Source: Terriglobales bacterium
GTDB taxonomy: Bacteria > Acidobacteriota > Terriglobia > Terriglobales > Acidobacteriaceae
Reading direction: 5' to 3'
Assembly: GCA_015655195.1 (NCBI GenBank)
Contig: JAATFM010000108.1
Span: forward strand, 1 to 33,696
DNA: 33,696 nucleotides
The translations under genes were made by a program, and so were the position numbers. Under the pieces are notes generated by a model. The model had not been told where the DNA came from and did no database searches. It was given only the letters and a program-made list of their open reading frames with translations. Positions 22,007 to 31,100 of this stretch are shown here, piece after piece. The stretch's first letter is position 1, and each line of letters begins with the position of its first letter.

Positions 22007-25000
22007 ATGCGCCGCACCGTTGTCGCCGTACTTTTTGTTTTGCTTTTCGCCAGTCGATTATTCGCCCAGGGAGGCAATGCCAGCCTGACGGGATTCATTC
22101 AGGATTCTTCGAAGGCATTCGTCCCCGGCGTCCGAGTGCTTGCCGTCAACACCGACACGAACCAGAAGTTTGAGGCGACGACCAACAAGGATGGAAGCTA
22201 CAACATCTCTTCCCTGCCTGTCGGACCGTATCGAATGCAGATCGAAAAGATCGGCTTCCGGACCATCCTGAAAGAGGGGCTGTTCCTGCACACGCAGGAT
22301 GTCTTGCAGATCAACTACCAGATGGCGGTTGGCTCAACCTCTGAGACTGTCACCGTCAGTGGCGAGAGCAACAACATCAATACGACGGATGCCGCCGTAG
22401 GCACCGTGATCAACCGCCAGTTCGTGGAAGGCATTCCCATGAATGGCAGGAGCTTTCAAACGCTGGTTCTGCTCTCGCCGGGCACTGTTACCAACACGCC
22501 GCAGATTGGCTCTGGTACTCCGGCGGGTAACAATCAGGGAGAGTACAGTGTCAACGGCATGCACAATGACTCCAATAACTTTACGGTGGACGGCGCGAGC
22601 GGAAGCAATGCACCATCCGTCGCCAGCGCGGCTGGTTCTGCGGGTATGTTGTCTAGTTCGACAATGCTGGGAACGACACAGGCGATGCTTTCTATAGACG
22701 CCATGGAAGAGTTCCGTATTACTACCTCGACATACTCGGCGGAGTATGGGAGGCAGCCCGGCGCACAGGTCAGCTTCCGTTCCCGGTCGGGCACCAACAC
22801 ATACCATGGGACGCTCTACGACTATATCCGCAACTCCGCCTTTGATGCCAACAACTGGTTCAACACATACAGCACGACTCCTGTTCCGACACCCGCAGAA
22901 CGCCAGAACGATTTCGGCGGAATATTCGGCGGTCCGATCTCAATACCGCATCTCTATTCGGGCAAAGGCCGCACCTTCTTCTTCTTCTCATATGAAGGGT
23001 TGCGCTTGAACCAGCCTTTACCCGCAACAATCTACTATGTTCCTTCCAATGGAACCTATAATACGGGCACATATTCAAACCCCAAATATAAGAACCTTCG
23101 CGCCAATGTGCCGCAATTCCCACAATTGCAGGCGGCTCTGAACGCATTTCCTCTACCCAATTGCTCAACGTCTCAAGATCCGCAGTGCGTGGATTACGGG
23201 GGAGGTGGGTCTCCATATATTCATAGCCCGAATTCCTCAGGAGCGCTCGATGCCATCAGCGCGCGCATTGATTATCAACTGCTGTCATCCATGCGCGTCT
23301 TCGCGCGTTATCAGGACACTACGAGCAATACTGTGAGCGATGCCTCGAACGGTCCGTATATTTCGAATCTCGTCGGTCGTAATCGGGTTTATCTCCTGGG
23401 AGCGGACAATACCTTCGGCGCATCCATTACCAATGAACTGCGGCTGCAGTATTCGCCGGCGTTATACAAAACCATGGCTGTTCCTTCCGCGGCTGGAGGC
23501 GCTGTGCCCATTAATCTGTATGCGGTGCAGGGACTGCCGTCAAATGCTGGGGAAAGTGAGTTCTTCATTGATCTCCCAACCCAATCAACGATTATTGAGC
23601 AAAACTATGGATCGGAGCAGTATCAGCCGAATGCTACGGATGCGCTCACGTGGACGCACGGGAAGCATCTCTTTAAATTCGGTGCAGACTATCGGCAGAC
23701 GACGGCTTACTACGGAGATGGAAGCCTTTCGCGTGGTCCCTATGGCAGCTATACATACACAACAGCTAACACAATTCTAAACAACACAGCATCCGGCAAA
23801 TCCGTAAACTATCTCCGGACTGATCCCACAACAAAGAGCCTGGGTATCTTCGCGCAGGATGAATGGCGGGTTCTCCCGCGGCTGAGTTTTTCCCTGGGAT
23901 TACGCTGGGATCTCCTTCCGCCGCCGTCTGTTTCAGGAGCCCCAATGTACGGCTATACGGGGAGTGTGAAAGACCCGTCTTCGTTGGGCGTGTCGGCGCC
24001 AAACGCTCCGCTGTACAAAACCACCTACACCGATTTTGCTCCGCGTCTCGGAATAGCAACAGTCATTCACAATCAGCCAGGTCATGAGCTTGTGCTTCGC
24101 GCTGGAGCCGGGCTCTTTTACGACATGATTGCTTTGAACAGTCTCTTCGGCAACGGAGATGGTCTGGGAACAGCAATCACCGTTTCCTTTACCAGCAGGC
24201 CGTTCCCGATGACGGCGAGCCAAATCTTGTTGCCCGTGCAAGTTCCTCCGCAGTCTCCGTATAACTTCATCTACTATCCGGATAATCAGATTGTGCCCCC
24301 GTCGGCCATTCAATGGAATGTTTCTCTCGAACAGGCGTTTGGAGAAAACCAGAGCTTCACGCTCGGCTATGTCGCCTCAGAAGGGCGCAATCTCAATCAC
24401 TATCAAAGATACAATTTCAGCAAGATTAACCCGCTTTTCACGGATGTCTATATCTACCAGAACGGACCAGGCTCCGACTATAACTCGCTGCAAGTGAAGT
24501 ACCAGCGCCAGATGTCGCATGGGCTTCAGGCCATTGCTTCCTACACCTGGGCTCACTCCATCGATTGGGCAAGCACCGACGACCAGACAAACATAGCTAC
24601 ATTCCCTCTCCAAAGAGGAAATTCAAACTTCGACGTCCGTCAGAACTTTACGGCGGCGATGGTCTACAATTTCCCGTCAACGTATCAAAACCGGTTTGTA
24701 AAATCCGTTCTGAGCTATTGGAATGCCGATCTGTGGTTCGTCGCTCGCACCGCTTTTCCCTATGAGCCGGTCGGCCCGGCAATCACCGACCCCCTGGATG
24801 GAAGCGTAGCCAGCGGAGAACTGAACTATAACGGCAAATATCCATATGTGCATAAAGCTGGAATTCCCGGCGGTCGTCAGATCGATCCGACTATCTTCAG
24901 CGTAACTACGAGCACATATGGAATTGGTACTGCCCCGCGCAACTTCCTGCGAGGATTCGGCGAAGCTCAGGCAAACCTGGCGATTCAGCGCGATTTCCCG

Positions 25001-25234
25001 CTATACGAACAGGCTAAGTTGCAATTCCGCGCAGAGGCCTACAACATTTCCAACCATCCGACTTTTGGGGCTGCAAGCGTTACATGCGGCACCTCCACTA
25101 AAGACGCTACATGCAATAACTCCATCATGGGGCAGGCAACGAATACGCTTTCCAGCGCGCTTGGCGGCTTATCTTCGCTCTACCAGCAAGGTGGGCCGCG
25201 TTCCCTGCAATTCATGCTGAGACTACAGTTCTAG
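22007..25234 (+). CDS. Oar-type TonB-dependent outer-membrane receptor 2
   Basis: This 1075-residue protein has a short signal peptide (MRRTVVAVLFVLLFASRLFA), a carboxypeptidase-regulatory-like domain (22-108; ASLTGFIQDSSKAFVPGVRV), a plug (about 110-260; SETVTVSGESNNINT, GIPMNGRSFQTLVLLSPG), and a barrel ending SLQFMLRLQF with a terminal Phe. SAEYGRQPGAQVSFRSRSGTN marks the plug-barrel junction. It is a separate subfamily from receptor 1, with only the architecture in common. It follows the sigma/anti-sigma pair on the same strand with a 340-base gap containing a repeat element. By eye its codons are more AT-rich than those of prfA, purD or receptor 1, which may reflect transfer. The substrate is unknown. 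Confidence 0.93.
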   Translation: MRRTVVAVLFVLLFASRLFAQGGNASLTGFIQDSSKAFVPGVRVLAVNTDTNQKFEATTNKDGSYNISSLPVGPYRMQIEKIGFRTILKEGLFLHTQDVLQINYQMAVGSTSETVTVSGESNNINTTDAAVGTVINRQFVEGIPMNGRSFQTLVLLSPGTVTNTPQIGSGTPAGNNQGEYSVNGMHNDSNNFTVDGASGSNAPSVASAAGSAGMLSSSTMLGTTQAMLSIDAMEEFRITTSTYSAEYGRQPGAQVSFRSRSGTNTYHGTLYDYIRNSAFDANNWFNTYSTTPVPTPAERQNDFGGIFGGPISIPHLYSGKGRTFFFFSYEGLRLNQPLPATIYYVPSNGTYNTGTYSNPKYKNLRANVPQFPQLQAALNAFPLPNCSTSQDPQCVDYGGGGSPYIHSPNSSGALDAISARIDYQLLSSMRVFARYQDTTSNTVSDASNGPYISNLVGRNRVYLLGADNTFGASITNELRLQYSPALYKTMAVPSAAGGAVPINLYAVQGLPSNAGESEFFIDLPTQSTIIEQNYGSEQYQPNATDALTWTHGKHLFKFGADYRQTTAYYGDGSLSRGPYGSYTYTTANTILNNTASGKSVNYLRTDPTTKSLGIFAQDEWRVLPRLSFSLGLRWDLLPPPSVSGAPMYGYTGSVKDPSSLGVSAPNAPLYKTTYTDFAPRLGIATVIHNQPGHELVLRAGAGLFYDMIALNSLFGNGDGLGTAITVSFTSRPFPMTASQILLPVQVPPQSPYNFIYYPDNQIVPPSAIQWNVSLEQAFGENQSFTLGYVASEGRNLNHYQRYNFSKINPLFTDVYIYQNGPGSDYNSLQVKYQRQMSHGLQAIASYTWAHSIDWASTDDQTNIATFPLQRGNSNFDVRQNFTAAMVYNFPSTYQNRFVKSVLSYWNADLWFVARTAFPYEPVGPAITDPLDGSVASGELNYNGKYPYVHKAGIPGGRQIDPTIFSVTTSTYGIGTAPRNFLRGFGEAQANLAIQRDFPLYEQAKLQFRAEAYNISNHPTFGAASVTCGTSTKDATCNNSIMGQATNTLSSALGGLSSLYQQGGPRSLQFMLRLQF

Positions 25235-25300
25235 CTCAACAAGAAGCAGTGGGTGTAGAGGTTGCAAGCAGCCGCGGAGGCTATCTCATAAACCTCTGCA

Positions 25301-25387
25301 AAGCATCCCTCGGGAGGCTTAAGCCCCCGGCCTTCCTTGTCATTTTGCGGCACGGCTAAAGCCGTGCCCTTTCAAAACTGGTACGAA
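25301..25387. repeat. two-hairpin dispersed repeat, family C (copy 2)
   Basis: AAGCATCCCTCGGGAGGCTT opens the unit. The first hairpin is GGGAGGCTTAAGCCCCC, and the second is GGCACGGC-TAAA-GCCGTGCC (25349-25368, perfect 8-bp stem). It ends CTTTCAAAACTGGTACG. It fills most of the gap between convergent receptor 2 and the hydrolase gene and may serve both as terminator. Confidence 0.75.
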
Positions 25388-25394
25388 ATGGCTT

Positions 25395-26183
25395 CTAGTG
25401 GCGGGTCTCCGCAGCGCCGCCGGCGGCGACGGGCTGGTCGCCCTCGGCGAGCCTGCGGTGGAAGAAGGTGAGTACCGTGCTGTAAAGGCTGTGCGCCAGT
25501 TCGGGATCGTAGCGCGGGCCCTCGTCGCGCAGGAATGCGTGTGCGCCATTCACCTCGTGCCAGTTGAGGCGCAGGCCAAGCTCGTTGAGGCGGGCTAAGA
25601 CCTTTACGCGGCCTTCGAGAGGGATGTGCGGGTCCTGGCGGCCCCACATCATCAGCAACTCGCCCTTGATGTCTTTGGCACGTTCGAGCGAGTCGTCGTG
25701 CATTCCTTCGCCGAGGCCGCCCTTATGAATGTCGGTGGCGTAAAAGCAGGCCGCGCCGAGGACGTCGGGATTCATCGCAGTGCGAAAGGCGAGATGTCCG
25801 CCGATGCAGATGCCGAGAGCGCCGAGCTTACCGGTGCAGTCGGGGCGCGCGGCAAGATGATCGAGAACGGCGCGGGCGTCGGCGTCGTAGCTGGCAAGCT
25901 TCTTGGTGGTCTTGAGCGCATTGCCGCGGTCGGAGCCGGTCTGATCGTAAGCGAAGACTGTGCCGGCAGGCTCGAACTCGTGATAGATCTCCGGCATGGC
26001 AACGATATAGCCGTGGCCAGCGAAAAATGCGGCTGTGCGGCGGATGGGCGCGGTGATCTGGAAGATTTCGGAGTAGAAGACGATGCCGGGATAGCGACCG
26101 GGAGCGGCGGGCCGGGCGATGTGCGTCCGCATCGGTCCGTAGGGTGTGTCGAGGGTGACGAATTCGTCGCTGATGACGATCAT
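25395..26183 (-). CDS. dienelactone hydrolase family protein
   Basis: This 262-residue alpha/beta hydrolase has the family's Cys-His-Asp triad: Cys126 in GALGICIGGHLAF, Asp184 in MMWGRQDPHIP and His215 in NGAHAFLRDEGPRYDP. The length and spacing fit carboxymethylenebutenolidase-type enzymes, which open dienelactones in chlorocatechol breakdown. Many relatives act on other esters or lactones, and no aromatic-degradation genes are nearby, so the substrate is open. No signal peptide is seen, so it is probably cytoplasmic. GGGAAGGAAGCC before the ATG supports the start. It appears to stand alone. Confidence 0.9.
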   Translation of the reverse strand: MIVISDEFVTLDTPYGPMRTHIARPAAPGRYPGIVFYSEIFQITAPIRRTAAFFAGHGYIVAMPEIYHEFEPAGTVFAYDQTGSDRGNALKTTKKLASYDADARAVLDHLAARPDCTGKLGALGICIGGHLAFRTAMNPDVLGAACFYATDIHKGGLGEGMHDDSLERAKDIKGELLMMWGRQDPHIPLEGRVKVLARLNELGLRLNWHEVNGAHAFLRDEGPRYDPELAHSLYSTVLTFFHRRLAEGDQPVAAGGAAETRH

Positions 26184-26849
26184 GGCTTCCTTCCCTTTGC
26201 GCTGAGCTGGATGTTGAACAATTTGGTATTGAGCTATTTGGTGCTGAGCTTTCTGTGTGCAACCACACGGACCATCGTACGACAGATCGGCAGGACTCTA
26301 GCTCGCCATCGGTCGTGTCTCAGCATCAGTGCTAAAACCCCAATTCATTTTTTGCGGACTTGATTGCCGGAGATAAATCCCCGGCCTGCCAGCCGACAAA
26401 ACTGCCAAAGAGAAACCGTGCTACACTAGCTATGCGCTCAGTGATTTGGTTGTGAGCAGCGCTTCGCACTTACAAAGCGTCGGCGTTGCACAGATTTCCC
26501 CCAAGCCCCTACAGCGTAGCCCATAAGTCTTCCTCCCAGCGGCTCAATTACTGGCTTGCGAATCCTGATCTGCGAAAGCACAGGAATACAAAGCAGTCTG
26601 CCTTTCAAACAGAACGGCAATTGATGTTGGGAATATGTATGCAGTTGCAGGGAGCAGGGTGCCGTTCGGCGATGCGCCGTCTGGCGTTTTAGCGTAGGTC
26701 GGTTCCGGGGCGCGGGCGTTTCCCCATTTCAATGCCCGCTGCCAGTCTCAGGGACGTATTCGGTTCTTCCTTGCGCACATTGTTGATAGAGAGTCGCGCA
26801 CACTCGTGTGCTTTCGCGCCTCTGTGCCCGGTTCCGTTTGCAGGCCTCC
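26184..26849. other. long intergenic region without a recognisable gene
   Basis: These 666 bases lie between divergent hydrolase and helicase genes. All frames are short and unlike known proteins, and no tRNA or known ncRNA pattern was recognised. One short tandem duplication (26221-26250) and a small GC hairpin CGGCG-ATG-CGCCG (26667-26679) are visible. None of the dispersed repeats of the rest of the window occurs here. A long helicase 5' leader or an unrecognised small RNA is possible. Confidence 0.55.
26221..26250. repeat. tandem 15-bp duplication
   Basis: ATTTGGTATTGAGCT is followed directly by ATTTGGTGCTGAGCT (two mismatches). It lies about 40 bases upstream of the hydrolase start, in its likely promoter region. 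Confidence 0.55.
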
Positions 26850-28040
26850 ATGAAATCGAGGCTCCCGGAACCCATAGGAAATTTGTCTATCTTGACTACC
26901 AAATTCTCGCAATTTTCTCTTTCCGACGCACTGATGTCCCGCCTCACGGCCAACGGATTTGAAACGCCCACGCCGGTGCAGGCGCAGGCCATTCCCCCCG
27001 CGCTTGAAGGCAAGGACGTGCTGGCCACGGCGCAGACCGGGACCGGCAAAACGCTCAGCTTCCTGATTCCCATCGTGGAAATGCTGCAAAAGGCCGAAGG
27101 AAAAGGCGTCCGCGCCTTGATCGTTCTGCCCACCCGCGAGCTGGCCATGCAGGTCGAGAAGTCCTTTCGCGCAATGCGCTCGAATCATTCGCAGACCGTG
27201 GCGCTGGTTGTCGGCGGAATGTCGGAAAGCTCGCAACTGACGGCGATTCGCAATGGCGCGCGCTTGATTGTGGCCACTCCGGGGCGGCTTGAGGACTTTC
27301 TCAAACGCAAGCTGGTGAAGCTGGATGGAGTCAAAATCATGGTCCTCGACGAAGTGGACCGGATGCTGGATATGGGCTTTGAGCCTGCCATTCGGCGCAT
27401 CGCGGGCGTGATCCCGTCCGAGCGCCAGACGCTCTGCTACTCGGCCACGCTGGAAGGCAAGGTCAAGGACGTGGCGCGCAACTATCTCAAGAGCCCAGTC
27501 CGCATCGAGGTCGGCTCCGTGATGAAGCCGACGGAAAACGTCGAGCTGCGGGCCTTCGATGTCGATCAGGACAAGAAGCATGAGTTGCTGGAGCATCTTC
27601 TGGATGCCGAAAAGGGCAGCTTCCTGGTTTTTGTGCGTACCAAGCATGGCGCTGATCGCGTGGCGAAGCGGCTGACCCGCTCCGGGCACACGGCAATCCA
27701 GATTCACGGCGACCGCACGCAGTCTCAGCGGAACCAGGCTCTGCGCAGCTTTACCGAGGGACGGCATCGCGTGCTGGTGGCGACCGATGTGGCCGCACGC
27801 GGCATCGATGTCGCCAACGTGGCGCATGTGGTCAACTACGATATTCCCAAGGTGGCAGAGGATTTTGTCCATCGCGTGGGCCGCACCGGACGCGCTTCCG
27901 CAAAGGGAGTGGCGTCAACCTTTGCCGGGCCGGACGAGCGTAAGGATTTGCGCAAGATCGAGCGCGCGCTTTCGATCCACATGAATCACTTCAAAGTGCG
28001 CGCCGCTGGGATTGAAGCGGCAGGCAGAAGCGCGGCCTAA
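26850..28040 (+). CDS. DEAD-box-family ATP-dependent RNA helicase
   Basis: From the ATG at 26850 the product is 396 residues; a TTG at 26892 with AGGAA 11 bases upstream is an equally good start and gives 382 residues. The Q motif (FSQFSLSDALMSRL, TPTPVQAQAIP), Walker A AQTGTGKT (residues 61-68), PTRELA, TPGRLEDFL, motif II, SAT (CYSATLEGK), VATDVAARGIDV and HRVGRTGRA are all present. Motif II reads DEVD (167-170) where DEAD is the rule. There is only a short tail after the second RecA domain, so it resembles a minimal RhlE-type protein without an RNA-binding extension. It likely unwinds short RNA duplexes in ribosome assembly or mRNA decay. Confidence 0.93.
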   Translation: MKSRLPEPIGNLSILTTKFSQFSLSDALMSRLTANGFETPTPVQAQAIPPALEGKDVLATAQTGTGKTLSFLIPIVEMLQKAEGKGVRALIVLPTRELAMQVEKSFRAMRSNHSQTVALVVGGMSESSQLTAIRNGARLIVATPGRLEDFLKRKLVKLDGVKIMVLDEVDRMLDMGFEPAIRRIAGVIPSERQTLCYSATLEGKVKDVARNYLKSPVRIEVGSVMKPTENVELRAFDVDQDKKHELLEHLLDAEKGSFLVFVRTKHGADRVAKRLTRSGHTAIQIHGDRTQSQRNQALRSFTEGRHRVLVATDVAARGIDVANVAHVVNYDIPKVAEDFVHRVGRTGRASAKGVASTFAGPDERKDLRKIERALSIHMNHFKVRAAGIEAAGRSAA

Positions 28041-28053
28041 CGCATCTTGAAAA

Positions 28054-28089
28054 GCGCACTGCAAGGCCGCAAGCGGCGGTGCAGTGCGC
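28054..28089 (+). terminator. hairpin directly after the helicase gene
   Basis: GCGCACTGCA (28054-28063) pairs perfectly with TGCAGTGCGC (28080-28089), and an inner CCGC-AA-GCGG stem extends it. It begins 13 bases after the stop codon. No T-run follows, and a better terminator lies just beyond, so this may be a 3' stabilising hairpin. Confidence 0.5.
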
Positions 28090-28110
28090 GGCAGACAACG
28101 GAAGCACAAC

Positions 28111-28152
28111 AAAAACATTGCCGGTCTCAGTGCTGAGGCCGACAATGTTTTT
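28111..28152. terminator. two-way rho-independent terminator between convergent helicase and cusA
   Basis: AAAAACATTGCCGGTCTCAG (28111-28130) pairs with 28133-28152 over 20 bp with two imperfect pairs and a two-base gap at the apex. T-runs follow in both directions (TTTTTTT at 28148-28154; TTTTTGTTGTG on the minus strand). It lies 24 bases after the cusA-like stop codon on the minus strand. Confidence 0.85.
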
Positions 28153-28175
28153 TTGCGCGAATTGTCCTGAGCATC

Positions 28176-31100
28176 TCAGGCCTGTATCTCCTCCGATGGC
28201 GTTTCGCCAACCGTTGCGGAGCGGGAAACAAGTGTTCCATGTTTGAGTGCGCGTTCCTTCATCATCACAAAGAAGACCGGGACCAGGATCAGGACGTGAA
28301 TGGTTGAAGTAATCATGCCGCCAACGATGGGCGCGGCAATCGGCTTCATTACATCGGAGCCGATGCCGGATTCCCACAGAATCGGAACCAGGCTGGCAAG
28401 GACTGCGCAGACGGTCATAAGCTTCGGCCGGAGCCGATGTACCGCGCCTTCGATGGCAGCCTCTTCAATGTCTGCGTTGGTTAGCGGCCTTCCAGACTGC
28501 AATCTGTGTTCGAGCGATTCGTGGAGATAGACCACCATCACTACGCCGGTCTCTACTGCAATTCCAAACAATGCGATGTAACCGACCGCCACCGCAACGC
28601 TGAAGTTGTACCTTAGCAGCCATTGCAAAAGCAGGCCGCCGCTCATCGCGTAGATCGTTGGGAAGATAAGCACTAGAGCCTCGGCGACCGAATGGAATAC
28701 AAGATATAGCAGCAGGAAGATCGCAAGAAACACAACTGGCAGGATCAACTCCAACCGCTGTTTGGCGCGCAGCTCCGACTCGTACTCGCCTGACCACTGG
28801 AAGGAATAATTTGCCGGAAGCGCGAGCTTGTCATGCAGAAGCTTGTCGGCCCTGGCGACGAACCCTCCGTAGTCGGTACTCTTGAGGTCGATGTAGATGT
28901 AGCCGGTCAGGGCGCCATCCTCGTCGCGGATCGCCGCCGGCCCGCGGCTGAAGGAGATGCGCGCCACCTGCCCCAGTGGTATCTGCGCGCCGGACGGAGT
29001 GCCAATCAGGACGCCGCTCATCTTGTCGATACTGTCTCGAAAGTCACGCTGATAACGAACATTGATTGGGTAGCGTTCGCGTCCCTCGATGTTCTCCGCA
29101 ATGTTTTCCCCTCCGATGCCGGAGGCAACTGCGGTTTGAACATCCGCGACGGTAAGACCGTAGCGAGCGGCCTCGGCACGGTTAACATCGACGTTGACGT
29201 AAAACCCTTGCGCGACCTTCTCCGCAAACACCGACCGTATCTCCGGCAGTCCGGAAAGCAGATTTTGTATCTGCGATGCGACCTGTTGGATGCCGTCTAC
29301 ATCTGCTCCTTGAACCTTGAGGCCCAGCGGTGTTTTAATCCCCGTCAGTTCCATGTCGAGCCGGTTCTCAACCGGCATCGTCCATGTGTTTGTAAGGCCG
29401 GGAATCTGGAACTTCTCATCCATCTGCTGAATGAGTTTTTCGTATGTCACTCCTGCGGGCCATTGCTCGCGTGGCTTGAGCATGACGGTCGTGTCGTACA
29501 TATCGAGCGGCGCATTGTCCGTGGCGCTATCGGAGCGGCCAACTGTTCCGAAGACGCTGGCGACCTCCGGGAAGCTGCGGAGAATCCGGTCCTGCTGCTG
29601 GAGCAGAACCTTCGCCTGCTCGATTGAAATGCCTGGCAGCGCTGTGGGCATATACAAGGTTGAGCCCTCAAAAAGTGGAGGCATGAATTGGCTGCCGAGC
29701 CGCGTGGCAAGAGGAAATGTTGCAAGCAGGAAGACCACATTGACGGCAATGGTGAGCCAGCGATGACGCAGGCACCAGCGAAGGATCGGCAGGTAGATTG
29801 CCTGCGTGACGCGCGAGATTGGATTGGCCTGCTCGGGGCGCAGCCGTCCGCGAATCAGCATCACCATGAGAACCGGAACCAGCGTGATGGCAAGGATGGA
29901 CGATGAGCCCACCGCGAGCGTCTTGGTCCACGCCAGCGGACGGAACATGCGTCCCTCCTGCGCTTCAAGCAGAAAGACCGGCAGGAAGGAGATAACGATA
30001 ATCAGGAGCGAATAGAAGAGCGCCGGCCCGACCTGCTTTGCGGCATGGATAAGGATCGATTTCCTCTCCGCTTCCGATACCGGCTTCGAATCGTTTTGCT
30101 GGCGTTCAGCAAGATGACGGTAGCCGTTCTCGACCATCACAATCGACGCATCGACAAGCACGCCAATCGCCAGCGCAATGCCGCCGAGCGACATGATGTT
30201 CGAGGTCACGCCGAGCCAATACATTGGGATGAAAGAAACCAGCACGGCGATCGGCAGGGCGAGAATTGCGATGAGCGCGGACCGAAAGTGAAACAGGAAG
30301 AAGAGGATGACGACGCTGACAATAACAGCTTCTTCGAGCAGGTCGCGCTGGAGCGTTTTGATCGAGGCATCGATCAGATCGGATCGGTCATATCCCGACA
30401 TGATTTGAACGCCGGACGGCAGCGAAGGCGCAATGTCGCGCAGTTTTTGCTTGACTCCGTTGATGACATCCAGCGCATTCATGCCCTGGCGCATGACGAT
30501 GATTCCGCCAACGGTCTCGCCTTGGCCGTTCCACTCGGCTACTCCTTCGCGGATGTCGGGGCCAAAGCTCACCGTTCCCAGATCGCGAACCAGGACGGGT
30601 GTTCCGTTCTTGCTGCCGACGGGGATTGTGGCGAGATCGTCCAGCGACCGCAGATAGCCGAGGCCGCGGATCATATACTCCGCGCCGTTCAGGTCGAGCA
30701 CGCGTCCGCCGACTTCATTGGTGCTGGCCTTTACGCGATCGATGACCGTAGAAAGCGGAATGCCGTAAGCGAGCAGCTTATTCGGATCGAGCTGCACCTG
30801 ATACTGACGGACGAAGCCGCCGATGCTCGCGACTTCCGCCACGCCGGGCACGGTTTCGAGCGCATAACGCAAGCGCCAATCCTGCAAGCTGCGCAGATCG
30901 GCGAGACTATGCTTTCCGCTTTTATCGACGATAGCGTACTCGTAGACCCAGCCTGCGCCGGTTGCATCGGGACCGATCGAGGGATGCACGCTCTCCGGCA
31001 ATCGCCCGCTGATCTGTTGCAGATATTCGATGACACGCGAACGCGCCCAATACAGATCCGTGCCGTCCTCGAATACGACGTACACGTAGGAATCGCCGAA

